Positions 18,492 to 28,042 of a stretch of 64,000 bases of DNA are shown here, one piece after another. The notes beneath the pieces are model-generated. The model was not told where the DNA came from. It ran no database searches and saw nothing but the letters and a program-made list of their open reading frames with translations. A program made the position numbers and the translations under genes. The DNA comes from Gemmobacter denitrificans (GTDB taxonomy: Bacteria > Pseudomonadota > Alphaproteobacteria > Rhodobacterales > Rhodobacteraceae), in the NCBI RefSeq assembly GCF_036964905.1, contig NZ_JBALHR010000012.1, positions 1 through 64,000 on the forward strand, written 5' to 3'. The first letter of the stretch is position 1, and each line of letters starts with the position of its first letter.

Positions 18492-19340
18492 ATGCGCCAC
18501 CCTGTCATTCTTGCGCTGTGCCTTGGCGGCATGGCGGCCCTTGCGGGCTGCGGGCGCGGCACGTCGGATGCCGAAGTGCAACGGGCCCTGAAAGACGTCA
18601 ACGTCATCGACGAAAGCAACCTGTCAGATATCATGCTGACCGTGGGCGACCCGAACGAGGCGGTCACCTATTTCAGCAATACGCTGGCGCAGAACCCCGG
18701 TCGCCCCGATCTGCAGCGCGGTCTGGCAAAATCGCTGGTGCGGGCGGGCAAGCCGCAAGAGGCGGCAAAGGTCTGGGCCGCGCTGGTGCAATCCGGCAAT
18801 GGCACGAATGAAGATCGCGTCGGATTGGCCGATGCCCATATCCGGTCGAACAACTGGTCCGAGGCCGAGGCCGAACTGAACCGCATCCCCCCGACCTTTG
18901 AAACCTATGAACGCTACCGGCTGGAAGCGATGGTGGCCGACAGCCGCAAGAACTGGAAAAAGGCCGACAGTTTCTATGAAATCGCGGCAGGCCTGACCAC
19001 CAAACCGGCCAATGTGCTGAACAATTGGGGCTTTTCCAAGCTGACGCGCGGCGACCATGCCGGGGCGGAACGGCTGTTCACCGAAGCGCTGACCCATGAT
19101 CCCACCATGTTCACCGCCAAGAACAATCTGGTGCTGGCACGGGGGGCACAGCGCAAATATGACCTGCCGGTCGTGGACATGAGCCAGAAGGAACGGGCCG
19201 AGCTGCTCTATACGCTGGGTCTGGCCGCGGTGAAGCAGGGCGATGTGAATGTGGGTCGCAACCTGCTGCGCGAGGCGGTGGAAACCCATCCCCAGCATTT
19301 CGAGGCCGCCGCCAACAGCCTTGCTGCGCTGGAAGCCTGA
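18492..19340 (+). CDS. tadD: TPR lipoprotein TadD (second)
   Basis: A 282-residue lipoprotein with a signal peptide and lipobox AALAGC (Cys20). Several TPR units follow (PNEAVTYFSNTLAQNPGR, GKPQEAAKVWAALVQSG, ANVLNNWGFSKLTRGDHAGA, VNVGRNLLREAVETHP). Length and position match TadD, proposed to act as a pilotin for secretin assembly. Two TadD-like genes in tandem are unusual compared with minimal Tad loci. Confidence 0.88.
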   Translation: MRHPVILALCLGGMAALAGCGRGTSDAEVQRALKDVNVIDESNLSDIMLTVGDPNEAVTYFSNTLAQNPGRPDLQRGLAKSLVRAGKPQEAAKVWAALVQSGNGTNEDRVGLADAHIRSNNWSEAEAELNRIPPTFETYERYRLEAMVADSRKNWKKADSFYEIAAGLTTKPANVLNNWGFSKLTRGDHAGAERLFTEALTHDPTMFTAKNNLVLARGAQRKYDLPVVDMSQKERAELLYTLGLAAVKQGDVNVGRNLLREAVETHPQHFEAAANSLAALEA

Positions 19341-19343
19341 TCC

Positions 19344-19841
19344 ATGGGCCTGACTCTGAATGCTGCCCTGTGGCTTTTGCCCCTGTCGCTGCCCATCGCA
19401 CTCTGGGTGGCATGGTCGGACATGAAGTTCATGAAGATCCCCAACAAGGCCGTGCTGGCCATGGCCGGGGTCTGGGCGTTGGCCGGGTTGCCGGCCATGA
19501 GCTTTTCACTGCCTGCCTGGGGCTGGGGCTGGGCGGTGCTGGGCATCGTGCTGGTTGCGGGCTTCATGCTGAGCGCAGTGGGCGCGGCGGGGGCGGGCGA
19601 TTCTAAATTCGCCGCGGCCATGGCCCCGGTCTTTTCCACTGGCGATATCCGGCAGGTGCTGGCCCTGTTTGCCGCCTGCCTGATTGCGGCCTTTGCCGTG
19701 CATCGTCTGGCGCGCGCCCTGCCCCCGGTTCGCCGCGCCACGCCGGATTGGGCCAGCTGGACGCACAAGAAGTTTCCCATGGGGATGGCCCTGTCGGGGA
19801 CGCTGATTTTCTACCTTCTTGCCCCAATTCTGGCCAATTGA
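19344..19841 (+). CDS. cpaA: Prepilin peptidase CpaA (TadV), A24 family
   Basis: Membrane aspartic peptidase that removes the leader from the Flp prepilins encoded at the head of the locus. It has 165 residues and about five hydrophobic segments. The two catalytic aspartates are D26 in WSDMKFMKIPN and D86 in the GxGD motif GAGDSKF. It begins 3 bases after tadD. As is usual for TadV, it lacks the N-methyltransferase domain of PilD. Confidence 0.94.
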   Translation: MGLTLNAALWLLPLSLPIALWVAWSDMKFMKIPNKAVLAMAGVWALAGLPAMSFSLPAWGWGWAVLGIVLVAGFMLSAVGAAGAGDSKFAAAMAPVFSTGDIRQVLALFAACLIAAFAVHRLARALPPVRRATPDWASWTHKKFPMGMALSGTLIFYLLAPILAN

Positions 19842-19915
19842 TCTGGCCTTGTGAGCGGTGACAGCGCATGCCCGCAGGCCGGGCAGCGCCCCCTACAAGG
19901 CCGAAGGTCACGCCC

Positions 19916-21229
19916 ATGAACATGCAGGTCACCCCCAATGTGATCGCCCCGACTGCGCCCCGCAATCTGGCCGAAACCGGCCTGTCGCTGGTGATGATGC
20001 GCGACATTCTGCTCAAGACCATGTTCCGCACCAATCTGGACCTGGTCTCGCAGCTCGCGCAGCAGGTGGCCCTGCCGGTTCCTGCCACGCAAGAGCTGAT
20101 CGACATGGGCCGTGGCCAGAAGCTGATCGAAGCCACCGGCACGCTGCATGCCACATCGGGCAACGAGATGGGCTATCAGCTGACCGAAAGCGGCAAGGCG
20201 CGGGCTTTGGACGCTCTGGCGCAATCGGAATATTACGGAGCCATGCCGGTTCCGCTGGAAAGCTATCGCGAACAGGTGAAGCGCCAGTCGGTGCGCAACA
20301 TGAAGCTGACGCGCGATCAGCTGATGCAGGGCATGGGTCATCTGATCCTGCCCGAAGACCTGATCGGCAATCTGGGCCCTGCTGTGGGGTCGGGCCGGTC
20401 GATCCTGATGTATGGCCCGCCGGGCAACGGGAAATCGAGTATTTCCAACGGCATTCGCGATGCCTTGGGAGACCGGATCTATATTCCCCGCGCCATCGAA
20501 TATTCCGGCCAGGTGATCACTGTTTATGATCCGATCGTGCATGCCGCCGCCGAAGAGGCGACGGATGATCCCAACAGCCTGCGCCGCACGTCGAACCGGT
20601 ATGACCGCCGCTATGTGCATTGCCAGCGGCCCTCGGTCATCACCGGGGGCGAATTGACGCTGGATATGCTTGATCTGTCCTACAACCCGGTTGCGCGGAC
20701 CTATCAGGCGCCGCTGCAGCTGAAATCCAATGGCGGCATCTTCATCGTGGACGACCTTGGCCGCCAGTCGGACCCGCCACAAAAACTGGTGAACCGCTGG
20801 ATCGTACCGCTGGAAGAAAGCCGTGACATTCTGGCACTGCAATCAGGGGAAAAGTTCACCGTCCCCTTTGACACCTTGGTGATCTTTTCCACAAACTTCC
20901 ACCCGAATGAGATTTTCGACGGCGCGGCCCTGCGCCGGATATTCTTCAAGATCAAGATCGACGGGCCGAACCAGGAAAACTATCTGAAGATCTTCGCAAT
21001 GATCGCCCGCAAGAAAAAGATGCCGATCGATCAGGCGGCCATGGTGCATCTGCTGAAGAACAAATACCCGACGATCAACAACAATTACGCCAATTACCAG
21101 CCGGTCTTCCTGATCGATCAGATGATCGCAATCTGCGAATTCGAAGGCATCCCCTATCAGATGAGCCCCGAACTGATCGACCGGGCCTGGGCGAACATGT
21201 TTGTGAAAGACGAAAAAATCGCCAAGTAA
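19916..21229 (+). CDS. AAA+ ATPase at the 3' end of the Tad locus
   Basis: A 437-residue cytoplasmic AAA+ protein of uncertain role. An N-terminal region of about 150 residues with no recognised domain is followed by Walker A GPPGNGKSS (167-175), Walker B GGIFIVDD (273-280), sensor-1 FSTN (324-327), a probable arginine finger at 340-341 and a C-terminal helical region. The frame opens 16 codons earlier, but MNMQVTPNV is taken as the start because AAGG precedes it. It lies 74 bases after cpaA on the same strand, so it may be part of the pilus operon. It is not one of the textbook Tad components. MoxR-like remodelling is a guess. Confidence 0.85.
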   Translation: MNMQVTPNVIAPTAPRNLAETGLSLVMMRDILLKTMFRTNLDLVSQLAQQVALPVPATQELIDMGRGQKLIEATGTLHATSGNEMGYQLTESGKARALDALAQSEYYGAMPVPLESYREQVKRQSVRNMKLTRDQLMQGMGHLILPEDLIGNLGPAVGSGRSILMYGPPGNGKSSISNGIRDALGDRIYIPRAIEYSGQVITVYDPIVHAAAEEATDDPNSLRRTSNRYDRRYVHCQRPSVITGGELTLDMLDLSYNPVARTYQAPLQLKSNGGIFIVDDLGRQSDPPQKLVNRWIVPLEESRDILALQSGEKFTVPFDTLVIFSTNFHPNEIFDGAALRRIFFKIKIDGPNQENYLKIFAMIARKKKMPIDQAAMVHLLKNKYPTINNNYANYQPVFLIDQMIAICEFEGIPYQMSPELIDRAWANMFVKDEKIAK

Positions 21230-21250
21230 ACCGGGCACGGCGACATAGCT

Positions 21251-21297
21251 GGGGGGCCGTTTGCCCCCCCGGAGGATTTTTGGGCCACGATAAAGGG
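21251..21297. repeat. G/C-hairpin intergenic repeat element, copy 1
   Basis: GGGGGGC-CGTTT-GCCCCCC hairpin followed by CGGAGGATTTTTGGGCCACG and ATAAAGG. The same order of parts occurs at 40388-40441. It lies between convergent genes (AAA ATPase and 5-formyl-THF cyclo-ligase) and probably terminates transcription. Elements of this layout are familiar to me from Rhodobacteraceae intergenic regions. Confidence 0.65.
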
Positions 21298-21304
21298 GCA
21301 GCGA

Positions 21305-21853
21305 TCAGAAGGTCACGATGCCCTGTTCGGTGATGATCGCATCCAGCCGCTGATCGGTGGCTTCAATGGGGACTTCGGGCAGTTCCTGCGCCGCGAAGGC
21401 AAAGCCGATGGCCAAAGTCGGACGTTTGGCGCGCAGGCCTTCCAGTGTGCGGTCATAGAAGCCGCCGCCATAGCCCAGCCGAAAGCCGCGCCGGTCCCAG
21501 CCCACCAAGGGCACGATCAGCACCTCGGGATCGATCCAGGCACCTTCCTTCGGGATGAAGGCACCAAAATCGCCTTCGATCATGGCACAGCCCGGGGTCC
21601 ATTCGCGGAACTTCAGCGCCTGACCCGGGCCCAGGATCACCGGTACGCCGACCGGCCCGGCATGGGCTGCCATGGCCGCGATGGGGTCGATCTCCGTGCG
21701 CATCGCCATGTAACCGGCCAGGGGGCGATGGCGATGCGGGGCAAGGAAATCGGCCAGCAACTGCGCGGCCTGCCCCTGCCCTGCGGCAAAGGCGGATTTG
21801 CGGGCGGCGAAAGCGGCCTTGCGGGCGGCAGATTTGGTATCGGTAATGGTCAT
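21305..21853 (-). CDS. 5-formyltetrahydrofolate cyclo-ligase
   Basis: Converts 5-formyl-THF to 5,10-methenyl-THF using ATP, a folate salvage step in the cytoplasm. It has 182 residues, the normal size. Motifs are the N-terminal SAARKAAFAARKSAF, MRTEIDP, and near the C-terminus LVGWDRRGFRLGYGGGFYDR, the diagnostic substrate and ATP loop. Its ATG overlaps the mgtE stop by 4 bases (ATGA), so the two are translationally coupled although their functions are unrelated. Confidence 0.94.
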   Translation of the reverse strand: MTITDTKSAARKAAFAARKSAFAAGQGQAAQLLADFLAPHRHRPLAGYMAMRTEIDPIAAMAAHAGPVGVPVILGPGQALKFREWTPGCAMIEGDFGAFIPKEGAWIDPEVLIVPLVGWDRRGFRLGYGGGFYDRTLEGLRAKRPTLAIGFAFAAQELPEVPIEATDQRLDAIITEQGIVTF

Positions 21854-23229
21854 ATCAGGATCATGCTGGCGAGGCCGAGAAAGGCAAAAAAGCCCACGAC
21901 ATCGGTGATGGTTGTCACGAAAGTGCCAGATGACAATGCCGGATCGAAGCCCAGCCGGTCGAGCAAAAGCGGCACAACCGTGCCCGCCAGCGCCGCGGTG
22001 AACAGATTGAACACCAGCGCCGCGCCCAATACCCCCCCCAGCAGCCCAGAACCATAAATCCCCCAGCCCACGCCCCCCATGACCAGCGCGAAGGCGCAGC
22101 CATTCACCAGCCCCACCCCGGCCTCGCGCCGGATGACCCGCCAGGCATTGGACCCGGTCAGATCGCGGGTGGCCAGCGCCCGCACCGCCACGGTCAGCGA
22201 CTGGGTGCCTGCATTGCCCCCCATGGAGGCCACGATCGGCATCAGCGCGGCCAGAACCACCAACCCGGAAATCGTGCCTTCGAACTGCGCAATCACCAGC
22301 GCGGCCAGATTGGCCGCCACCAGATTGATGAAAAGCCAGGGAATGCGGCGGCGCACGGTGGCCAGCACCCCGTCGGAGAGCGAGCTTTCATCCCCCACCC
22401 CTGCGAGGCGCAGCATGTCTTCTTCGTGTTCCTCATCCAGCACGTTCATCGCGTCATCAATGGTGATGACACCGACCAGCCGCCCGCCCTCATCCACAAC
22501 GGGGCAGGAAATCAGGTGATACTGGTTGAAGATATAGGCGACCTCGGCCTCTTCTTCCGTCGCCTCGATGGTGCGGAAACTGTCTTCCACAATGTCGCGC
22601 AAGGCGATTTCGCGGCGCGAGGACAAAAGCCGCCCCAGGGTGACATAGCCCTGCGGCCGCATCCGCGGATCGACCAGGATCACATGGTAGAACTGATCGG
22701 GCAGCCATTCGGCACCGCGCAGGTGATCGATGGTTTCACCCACTGTCCAATGCGCGGGGGCCACGACCACTTCGCGCTGCATCAGGCGGCCTGCCGAATA
22801 TTCGGGATAGGCCATCGCCTGTTCGACAGCAGCACGATCGGCCGCTGTCAGCGCCGAGAGGATGATGGCCTGTTCCGGGGCCTCCAGATCCTCCAGAATA
22901 TCCACCACATCGTCGGTCTCAAGATCGCGGACCGCTTCGGCCAGAACATCATGCGGCAGGGCGCCGATCACCTCTTCGCGGATCGAATCATCGATTTCCG
23001 ACAGGATGTCGCCATCCATTTCGCCGCTGTAAAGCCGCAGGAAATCGCGCCGGTCGGCGGGTGCCATCTGCTCCAGCAGGTCGGCAATGTCGGCTGCGTG
23101 CAGCGGTTCGACCAGACCGGTCAGCCGCGCAGCATCGCCAGCCTCGACTGCAGCACGAATCGCGGCCACCCGGCGCGGATCAAGCGGTTCGTCCTCTGTC
23201 TCTGCTGAAAATGAGTCAAACTCTGCCAT
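21850..23229 (-). CDS. mgtE: Magnesium transporter MgtE
   Basis: Mg2+-gated magnesium channel of the inner membrane. It has 459 residues: an N-terminal MgtE_N domain (about 30-130), two CBS domains (about 135-260; ECP-like VDEGGRLVGVITIDDAMNVL) that sense cytosolic Mg2+, then five transmembrane helices (WLFINLVAANLAALVIAQFE onwards). The pore motif GGNAGTQSLTVAVRALATRD is clear. A 120-base divergent spacer separates it from guaD. Confidence 0.95.
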   Translation of the reverse strand: MAEFDSFSAETEDEPLDPRRVAAIRAAVEAGDAARLTGLVEPLHAADIADLLEQMAPADRRDFLRLYSGEMDGDILSEIDDSIREEVIGALPHDVLAEAVRDLETDDVVDILEDLEAPEQAIILSALTAADRAAVEQAMAYPEYSAGRLMQREVVVAPAHWTVGETIDHLRGAEWLPDQFYHVILVDPRMRPQGYVTLGRLLSSRREIALRDIVEDSFRTIEATEEEAEVAYIFNQYHLISCPVVDEGGRLVGVITIDDAMNVLDEEHEEDMLRLAGVGDESSLSDGVLATVRRRIPWLFINLVAANLAALVIAQFEGTISGLVVLAALMPIVASMGGNAGTQSLTVAVRALATRDLTGSNAWRVIRREAGVGLVNGCAFALVMGGVGWGIYGSGLLGGVLGAALVFNLFTAALAGTVVPLLLDRLGFDPALSSGTFVTTITDVVGFFAFLGLASMILI

Positions 23230-23349
23230 GCGATCCCCTGCCCGATTGCCGCGACCTTAGGATAAGCTGTTTCAAAGAAACAGGGTGCAGGCGGAAATTT
23301 ACCCTTGGCGCGAAAGACCCTAATCTGCGCTGCGCAACAGGAGACGGGC

Positions 23350-24627
23350 ATGGCGGAACTGATCTTGGGCCGGGTGCTGCATTTCAAGGCCGATCCTTTC
23401 GAGGCTGGCCCGGATGCCGCGCGGGTGGATGAAGGCGTGGTGGTGGCAGACGGGCACATCCGGGCTGTGGGTGCGGCCGATGCCCTGCGGCGCGACTGGC
23501 CGCAAGCCAAGGTCACCGATATGGGCGGGCATCTGATTTCTGCCGGCTTTGTCGATGCCCATGTGCATTACCCCCAGACTGCGATCATCGCGAGCTGGGG
23601 CAAGCGGCTGATCGACTGGCTGAACACCTATACCTTCCCCGAAGAGATGCGGCTGGCCGATCCGGCCTATGCCCAGACCATCGCCACCCGCTATCTGGAT
23701 CTCACCCTGGCCGAAGGGACCACATCGGTCTGTTCCTATGCCACGATCCACCCGGCATCGGTGGATGCGCTGATGCAGGCGGCACAGGCGCGCGGGCAGC
23801 GGATCTGGACGGGCAAGACCTGCATGGATCGCAATGCCCCCGAAGGCCTGCGCGATACCGCGCAATCCGCCCATGATGACAGTGCGGCATTGCTGGCAAA
23901 ATGGCATGGGGTGGACCGGCTGTCCTATGTGATCACACCGCGGTTCTCCCCCACATCCAGCCCCGAACAGCTTGAAGCCCTGGGCGCGCTCTGGGCCGCG
24001 CATCCCGACTGCCTGATGCAGACGCATCTGAGCGAGCAGATCGATGAAATTGCCTGGGTCAGGGGCCTGTTTCCCGAGGCGCGGGATTATCTGGACACCT
24101 ATGAACGCTTTGGCCTGCTGGGGACGGGGGGGCTGTATGGCCATGCCATCCATCTGGAACCGCGCGAAATCTGTCGCCTGCGCGAAGTGGATGCCAGCCT
24201 GATCCATTGCCCGACATCGAACACTTTCATCGGATCAGGCCTGTTCGACATGGGCGGGCTGAAGACGGCGGGCCTGCGCATCGGATTGGCCACCGATACC
24301 GGGGGCGGGTCGTCCTTTTCCATGCTGCGGACCATGGCAGCGGCCTATGAAGTCGCGCAACTGAAGGGCCGCGCATTGCATCCGGCCGAATTGTGGTGGC
24401 TGGCCACTATGGGATCGGCGCAGGCCCTGCGGGCCGGGCATCAGATCGGCAACATCGCACCGGGGATGGAGGCCGATCTGATTGCGGTCGATCTGGGCTC
24501 CACCCCCGCCATCGCACAGGCCAGCGCGCGGGCAAACACTCTGTGGCAGGCGTTGTTTCCCACCATCATGATGGGCGATGACCGGGCGATCAGCGCGGTG
24601 TGGATCGCAGGTGCCCGGCGCAAATAG
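23350..24627 (+). CDS. guaD: Guanine deaminase
   Basis: Zinc amidohydrolase converting guanine to xanthine. It has 425 residues. Metal and active-site motifs are VDAHVHYPQ (beta-1 HxH), QTHLSEQIDE, YGHAIHLEPRE and LATDTGGGSS, the expected set for guanine deaminases. The start at 23350 follows AGGAGACGGGC, a good ribosome site; the longer frame from 23305 lacks one. It is convergent with rraB, and an 8-oxoguanine-deaminase-like gene lies just beyond. Confidence 0.93.
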   Translation: MAELILGRVLHFKADPFEAGPDAARVDEGVVVADGHIRAVGAADALRRDWPQAKVTDMGGHLISAGFVDAHVHYPQTAIIASWGKRLIDWLNTYTFPEEMRLADPAYAQTIATRYLDLTLAEGTTSVCSYATIHPASVDALMQAAQARGQRIWTGKTCMDRNAPEGLRDTAQSAHDDSAALLAKWHGVDRLSYVITPRFSPTSSPEQLEALGALWAAHPDCLMQTHLSEQIDEIAWVRGLFPEARDYLDTYERFGLLGTGGLYGHAIHLEPREICRLREVDASLIHCPTSNTFIGSGLFDMGGLKTAGLRIGLATDTGGGSSFSMLRTMAAAYEVAQLKGRALHPAELWWLATMGSAQALRAGHQIGNIAPGMEADLIAVDLGSTPAIAQASARANTLWQALFPTIMMGDDRAISAVWIAGARRK

Positions 24628-24659
24628 GCAGGCTAGGCCTAACAGCGAGGCCGCGCCGG

Positions 24660-24977
24660 TCAGTCTTCGATCAGGCCCCAGCCATCGGGGGTGAAATCGA
24701 ACCCCAAAGCGATCTCGGTGGCGATTTTCTCATGGGTCCAGATGGTTTCGGCGGTGATCTTCACCGGGCCGATCAGGGCATCCAGCAAGTCTTCATCCTC
24801 ATCCCGCTGGGTGCGGAACCCTTTGGCCTGCAGGGCGCGTTCCAGCCCGTCCCAATCGGCATCCACGTCTTCGGGGTAGAACTGATAGGTGATCACGGCT
24901 TGTTCGGGCGCCTCGTTCGCGAAGGAAGCGAAGCTTTCAAGGGTTTCCGCCCTTTGGGCCTTGTAGTCATGGGTCAT
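24660..24977 (-). CDS. rraB: RNase E inhibitor RraB-like protein
   Basis: A 105-residue acidic protein of the RraB family, known in E. coli to bind RNase E and reduce its activity. The conserved core is FYPEDVDADWDGLERALQAK followed by GFRTQRDEDED and the C-terminal EKIATEIALGFDFTPDGWG. The start MTHDYKAQ was chosen; the longer frame overlaps the neighbouring deaminase. It sits between two purine deaminase genes with no evident functional link. The effect on RNase E in this organism is inferred. Confidence 0.85.
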   Translation of the reverse strand: MTHDYKAQRAETLESFASFANEAPEQAVITYQFYPEDVDADWDGLERALQAKGFRTQRDEDEDLLDALIGPVKITAETIWTHEKIATEIALGFDFTPDGWGLIED

Positions 24978-25044
24978 CGGTTTGCTCCGTGCTGCTGGGT
25001 CCGGTGATGCCCGTTCGACGCCGGTTCTGCAAGCTTTGGCAGGA

Positions 25045-26391
<1,347 letters not shown>

Positions 26392-26503
26392 GCACGAGTC
26401 CCCCGTTTGGTGAAACGCCCCTTCGGAAGCCCTGTGGACGCGCGACAGAAGGGGGAAGGACTCGCCGCGTCGCGGTCAATCTAGCGCGCGGCGCGGCAAA
26501 GGG

Positions 26504-27304
26504 TCAACCGTTCAGCACCGCCAGGGCGGCGGCATGCACATCGGGGCAGCTTGCCGCCAGAATGCGCCCGCCCTGCGGGGCGGGTTGGCCCTGCCAATCG
26601 GTCACCACGCCACCCGCCGCTGTGATCACGGCAATCGGGGCCTGCACATCATAAGCCTGCAGCCCGGCCTCGACCACCAGATCGATATGACCCGCCGCCA
26701 GCAGCGCATAGGCGTAGCAATCCGTTCCATAGCGTGTCAGCCGACATTGGCGCGCCAGACGGTGAAAGGCCGCAGCTTCATCAGCGGTGCCAACCTCGGG
26801 GAAGGTGGACATGATCAGGCAATCGGCCAAGGCGCGCGGCCCGCGCGTCGCAAGGGCGCGCTGCCAATGCGGCCCTTGCATCTGGGCCCGCCCAAAGCCA
26901 CCTTCGAACCGTTCGCCAATATAGGGCTGGTCGATGATCCCGTAGATCGGACCGGTTTCATCCGCGACCGAGATCAGAACCCCCCAGGTGGGTGTGCCGG
27001 CAAGATAGGATCTTGTGCCGTCAATGGGATCGAGCACCCATGTCAGGCCAGTGGTTCCGGCCTGTGACCCGCGCTCTTCGCCCAGAATACCATCCTGCGG
27101 ACGCCGCTGCGCCAGAATGGCACGCATCCTGTCTTCGCTCAGCCGGTCGGCCACGGTCACAGGATCGAACCGCTGGCTTTCCTTGGATTCCGCCGTCAGC
27201 GCCAGCGATCGGAAATGCACCAAGGTCGCCTCGCGCGCCGCGTCGGCCAGAGCGTGCGCAACATCAATCAGTTCCGCACGCGTTTCGTTTGAAAGCTCTG
27301 CCAT
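26504..27304 (-). CDS. Inositol-phosphatase-family enzyme, probable histidinol-phosphatase
   Basis: A 266-residue Mg2+-dependent phosphatase of the inositol monophosphatase superfamily. The signature blocks are GEERG, WVLDPIDGTRSYLAGTPTWG and the C-terminal YDVQAPIAVITAAGG. The SYLAG and GTDCYAYALLAAGHIDLVVE sequences resemble HisN-type histidinol-phosphatases, so histidine synthesis is the best guess. No other his genes are near, so the substrate is unproven. Confidence 0.85.
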   Translation of the reverse strand: MAELSNETRAELIDVAHALADAAREATLVHFRSLALTAESKESQRFDPVTVADRLSEDRMRAILAQRRPQDGILGEERGSQAGTTGLTWVLDPIDGTRSYLAGTPTWGVLISVADETGPIYGIIDQPYIGERFEGGFGRAQMQGPHWQRALATRGPRALADCLIMSTFPEVGTADEAAAFHRLARQCRLTRYGTDCYAYALLAAGHIDLVVEAGLQAYDVQAPIAVITAAGGVVTDWQGQPAPQGGRILAASCPDVHAAALAVLNG

Positions 27305-27317
27305 GGTTCACCCTTCC

Positions 27318-27348
27318 CACCGGACGAGACAGGCTAGCCCGTCCGGTG
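27318..27348. terminator. Inverted repeat between the XRE and phosphatase genes
   Basis: The stem CACCGGACG/CGTCCGGTG (9 bp) encloses a 13-base loop between the end of the XRE gene and the start of the phosphatase gene. No T run follows on either strand, so termination is only a possibility. Confidence 0.35.
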
Positions 27349-27370
27349 CAAGGGGGCAAGACGCTGGCGA

Positions 27371-27733
27371 TCAGGCCGCGTCGCTCAGCACGCGGGCCAG
27401 ATCGAACAGGCGGCGGCGCTGTGCCTCGGGAATTGCATAATAGGACCGCACCAGTTCCAGTGCTTCCTTGTCGGCCAGGATATCGCCTTCCACCGGACCT
27501 GCGGTTTCGCGGGTCTCGTCGATGCCTTCGAAGAAGAAGCCGATATTCACGCCCAGCGTATCTGCAATATCCCACAGGCGCGACGCGCTGACGCGGTTCA
27601 TGCCGGTTTCGTATTTCTGGATCTGCTGGAACTTGATCCCGACACGGTCAGCCAGTTGTTGCTGCGTCATGCCGATCATCCAGCGACGGTGCCGGATTCG
27701 CTTGCCAACATGCGCATCCACTGGGTGCTTCAT
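27371..27733 (-). CDS. XRE-family transcriptional regulator
   Basis: A 120-residue DNA-binding protein. The helix-turn-helix spans about 10-65: GKRIRHRRWMIGMTQQQLAD, VGIKFQQIQKYETGMNRVSA, LWDIADTLGV. A C-terminal helical tail (LVRSYYAIPEAQRRRLFDLA) follows. A strong AAGGAG ribosome site stands 8 bases before the ATG at 27733. Proteins like this are common single-copy regulators in Rhodobacterales; the target is unknown. The long A+T-rich region upstream may carry its own operator. Confidence 0.9.
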   Translation of the reverse strand: MKHPVDAHVGKRIRHRRWMIGMTQQQLADRVGIKFQQIQKYETGMNRVSASRLWDIADTLGVNIGFFFEGIDETRETAGPVEGDILADKEALELVRSYYAIPEAQRRRLFDLARVLSDAA

Positions 27734-28042
27734 ATGCTTAACTCCTTGATCATGGGCTTCAACCCTTCCGCGAAAGGGCGTGGCATTGGCAGCCGCATCC
27801 CTACACTATGCCATGTTTCCCATGTATTCCACGCAACTTGTGATCGCAGTAGCTGTCTTTTAGGATAGATGCAGCTATACGAATGAACAAGTTTATGGAA
27901 AATCGCTTGGCTACCTTGGGTTGCGAGCCGCGGTAACGTTACGTCACAAAACCCGCAGCGCGGCAATTAGGGCTGATCCCGTGGGTTGGACAAGAGAATC
28001 AGCCCCCTTACTATCGCCGGGAAACACCCATGCGACGAGGAT
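27734..28042. other. A+T-rich divergent control region
   Basis: 309 bases without a gene between the XRE regulator (minus) and a quinone oxidoreductase (plus). The stretch 27800-27900 is markedly A+T-rich. I see one perfect 10-bp palindrome (separate entry) but no clear promoter pair or ORF. Confidence 0.4.
27933..27942. promoter_or_regulatory. Palindrome GTAACGTTAC, possible operator
   Basis: A perfect 10-base palindrome lies about 100 bases before the oxidoreductase start and 200 before the XRE start. Palindromes of this size are typical half-turn operators, but one occurrence in 64 kb could be chance. Confidence 0.2.

Noticed and set aside
26392..26503. Possible purine riboswitch before the 8-oxoguanine deaminase-like gene
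   Set aside because: No three-way-junction pattern or conserved purine-aptamer core could be seen in the 112-base leader.
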